A DNA stretch of 14,136 nt from JBBAGE01 sp041655055 (lineage in GTDB: Bacteria > Pseudomonadota > Alphaproteobacteria > Rhodobacterales > Rhodobacteraceae): contig JBBAGE010000048.1 in the NCBI GenBank assembly GCA_041655055.1, positions 1-14,136 on the forward strand. Direction: 5' to 3'. Made by a program: the position numbers and the translations under genes. The notes under the pieces were generated by a model. The model ran no database searches, was not told the origin of the DNA, and was given only the letters and a program-made list of their open reading frames with translations. Shown piece by piece: positions 13,848-14,136 of this stretch (position 1 is the first letter of the stretch; every line of letters starts with the position of its first letter).

Positions 13848-13850
13848 GAT

Positions 13851-14136
13851 CTATAGCCCATAGCGCGCGAAATTGGCGCGATCCTCGACCTCGGCCAAAG
13901 CGGAACCGATCAGCCGTGCGCCAAAGCGGCGCCACATGCTGCGCCGGGGGCCGTAAACCGCAAAGGCCAGCTTGTCGCCATAGCGTTCCTTCATTTTGGG
14001 CACCAAATGCCCGATCCCGTCCGCGATCCCGTTTTCCAGCGCCTGCGCACCGACCCAGATATCGCCGGTGAACAGATCGGCGCCCGATGGCAGTTTATCC
14101 CCGCGCCGCTCGGTCACATAATCCTTGAACGCGATA
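13851..14136 (-). CDS. S49-family peptidase (SppA/SohB-like), C-terminal part
   Basis: Only the last 95 residues are in the window; the gene continues past its right edge, and the ATG at 14117 is internal. The visible part starts IAFKDYVTERRGDKL and contains LFTGDIWVGAQALENGIADG, which matches the C-terminal region of signal-peptide peptidase-type S49 proteins (the x-G-xVwxGxqAlexGLvD signature). LVPKMKERYGDKLAFAVYG and a basic, weakly hydrophobic tail follow. These serine proteases use a Ser-Lys pair and degrade signal peptides or membrane proteins; both catalytic residues lie upstream of the window, so activity cannot be judged. A 51-residue gene follows 3 nt later on the same strand. Confidence 0.88.
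   Translation of the reverse strand, partial: IAFKDYVTERRGDKLPSGADLFTGDIWVGAQALENGIADGIGHLVPKMKERYGDKLAFAVYGPRRSMWRRFGARLIGSALAEVEDRANFARYGL

Overview
The window looks like a chromosomal housekeeping segment of a high-G+C alphaproteobacterium, most likely a member of the Rhodobacterales (Rhodobacteraceae/Paracoccaceae). The support is tightly packed genes with 4-8 nt start/stop overlaps, third positions rich in G+C, a plant/alphaproteobacterial-type glutamate-cysteine ligase, and the order uvrC-pgsA-moaD-moaE next to an OmpA-family gene. I cannot name a genus from the sequence alone. I see no insertion sequence, phage gene, tRNA, rRNA or CRISPR array.

Left part, plus strand (1-3144): a pyrimidine/phospholipid operon. 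It holds the 3' part of pyrB (aspartate carbamoyltransferase), a small membrane protein with a PH-like domain, a dihydroorotase homologue whose metal-binding active site is degraded, and plsY (glycerol-3-phosphate acyltransferase). All neighbours overlap by a few bases. The operon runs into a convergent minus-strand group (3146-6086) read as rsmE (16S rRNA m3U methyltransferase), an unknown two-helix membrane protein, gshA (first step of glutathione synthesis) and an 87-residue membrane protein.

Middle, plus strand (6098-9312): ubiA (ubiquinone ring prenylation) starts only 11 nt from the divergent rsmE. It is followed by a large exported OmpA-domain protein, which overlaps a small membrane-anchored coiled-coil protein. 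The last stop shares a CTAG with the stop of the convergent moaE.

Right part, minus strand (9309-14136): in transcription order, the end of an S49-family peptidase, a 51-residue membrane/zinc-ribbon-like protein, a short-chain reductase with a pteridine-reductase-type active site, a 307-nt AT-rich gap, then uvrC, pgsA, moaD and moaE. The gap is the only sizeable non-coding stretch. It holds two tandem DnaA-box-like sites upstream of uvrC, a possible uvrC promoter, and a terminator-like hairpin oriented on the strand that has no gene.

I find no obvious new multi-gene system. The points most worth a second look are the inactive-looking dihydroorotase in the pyrB operon, the pteridine-reductase signature in the reductase, the AT-rich gap with DnaA boxes, and several small conserved-looking membrane proteins placed inside housekeeping operons.
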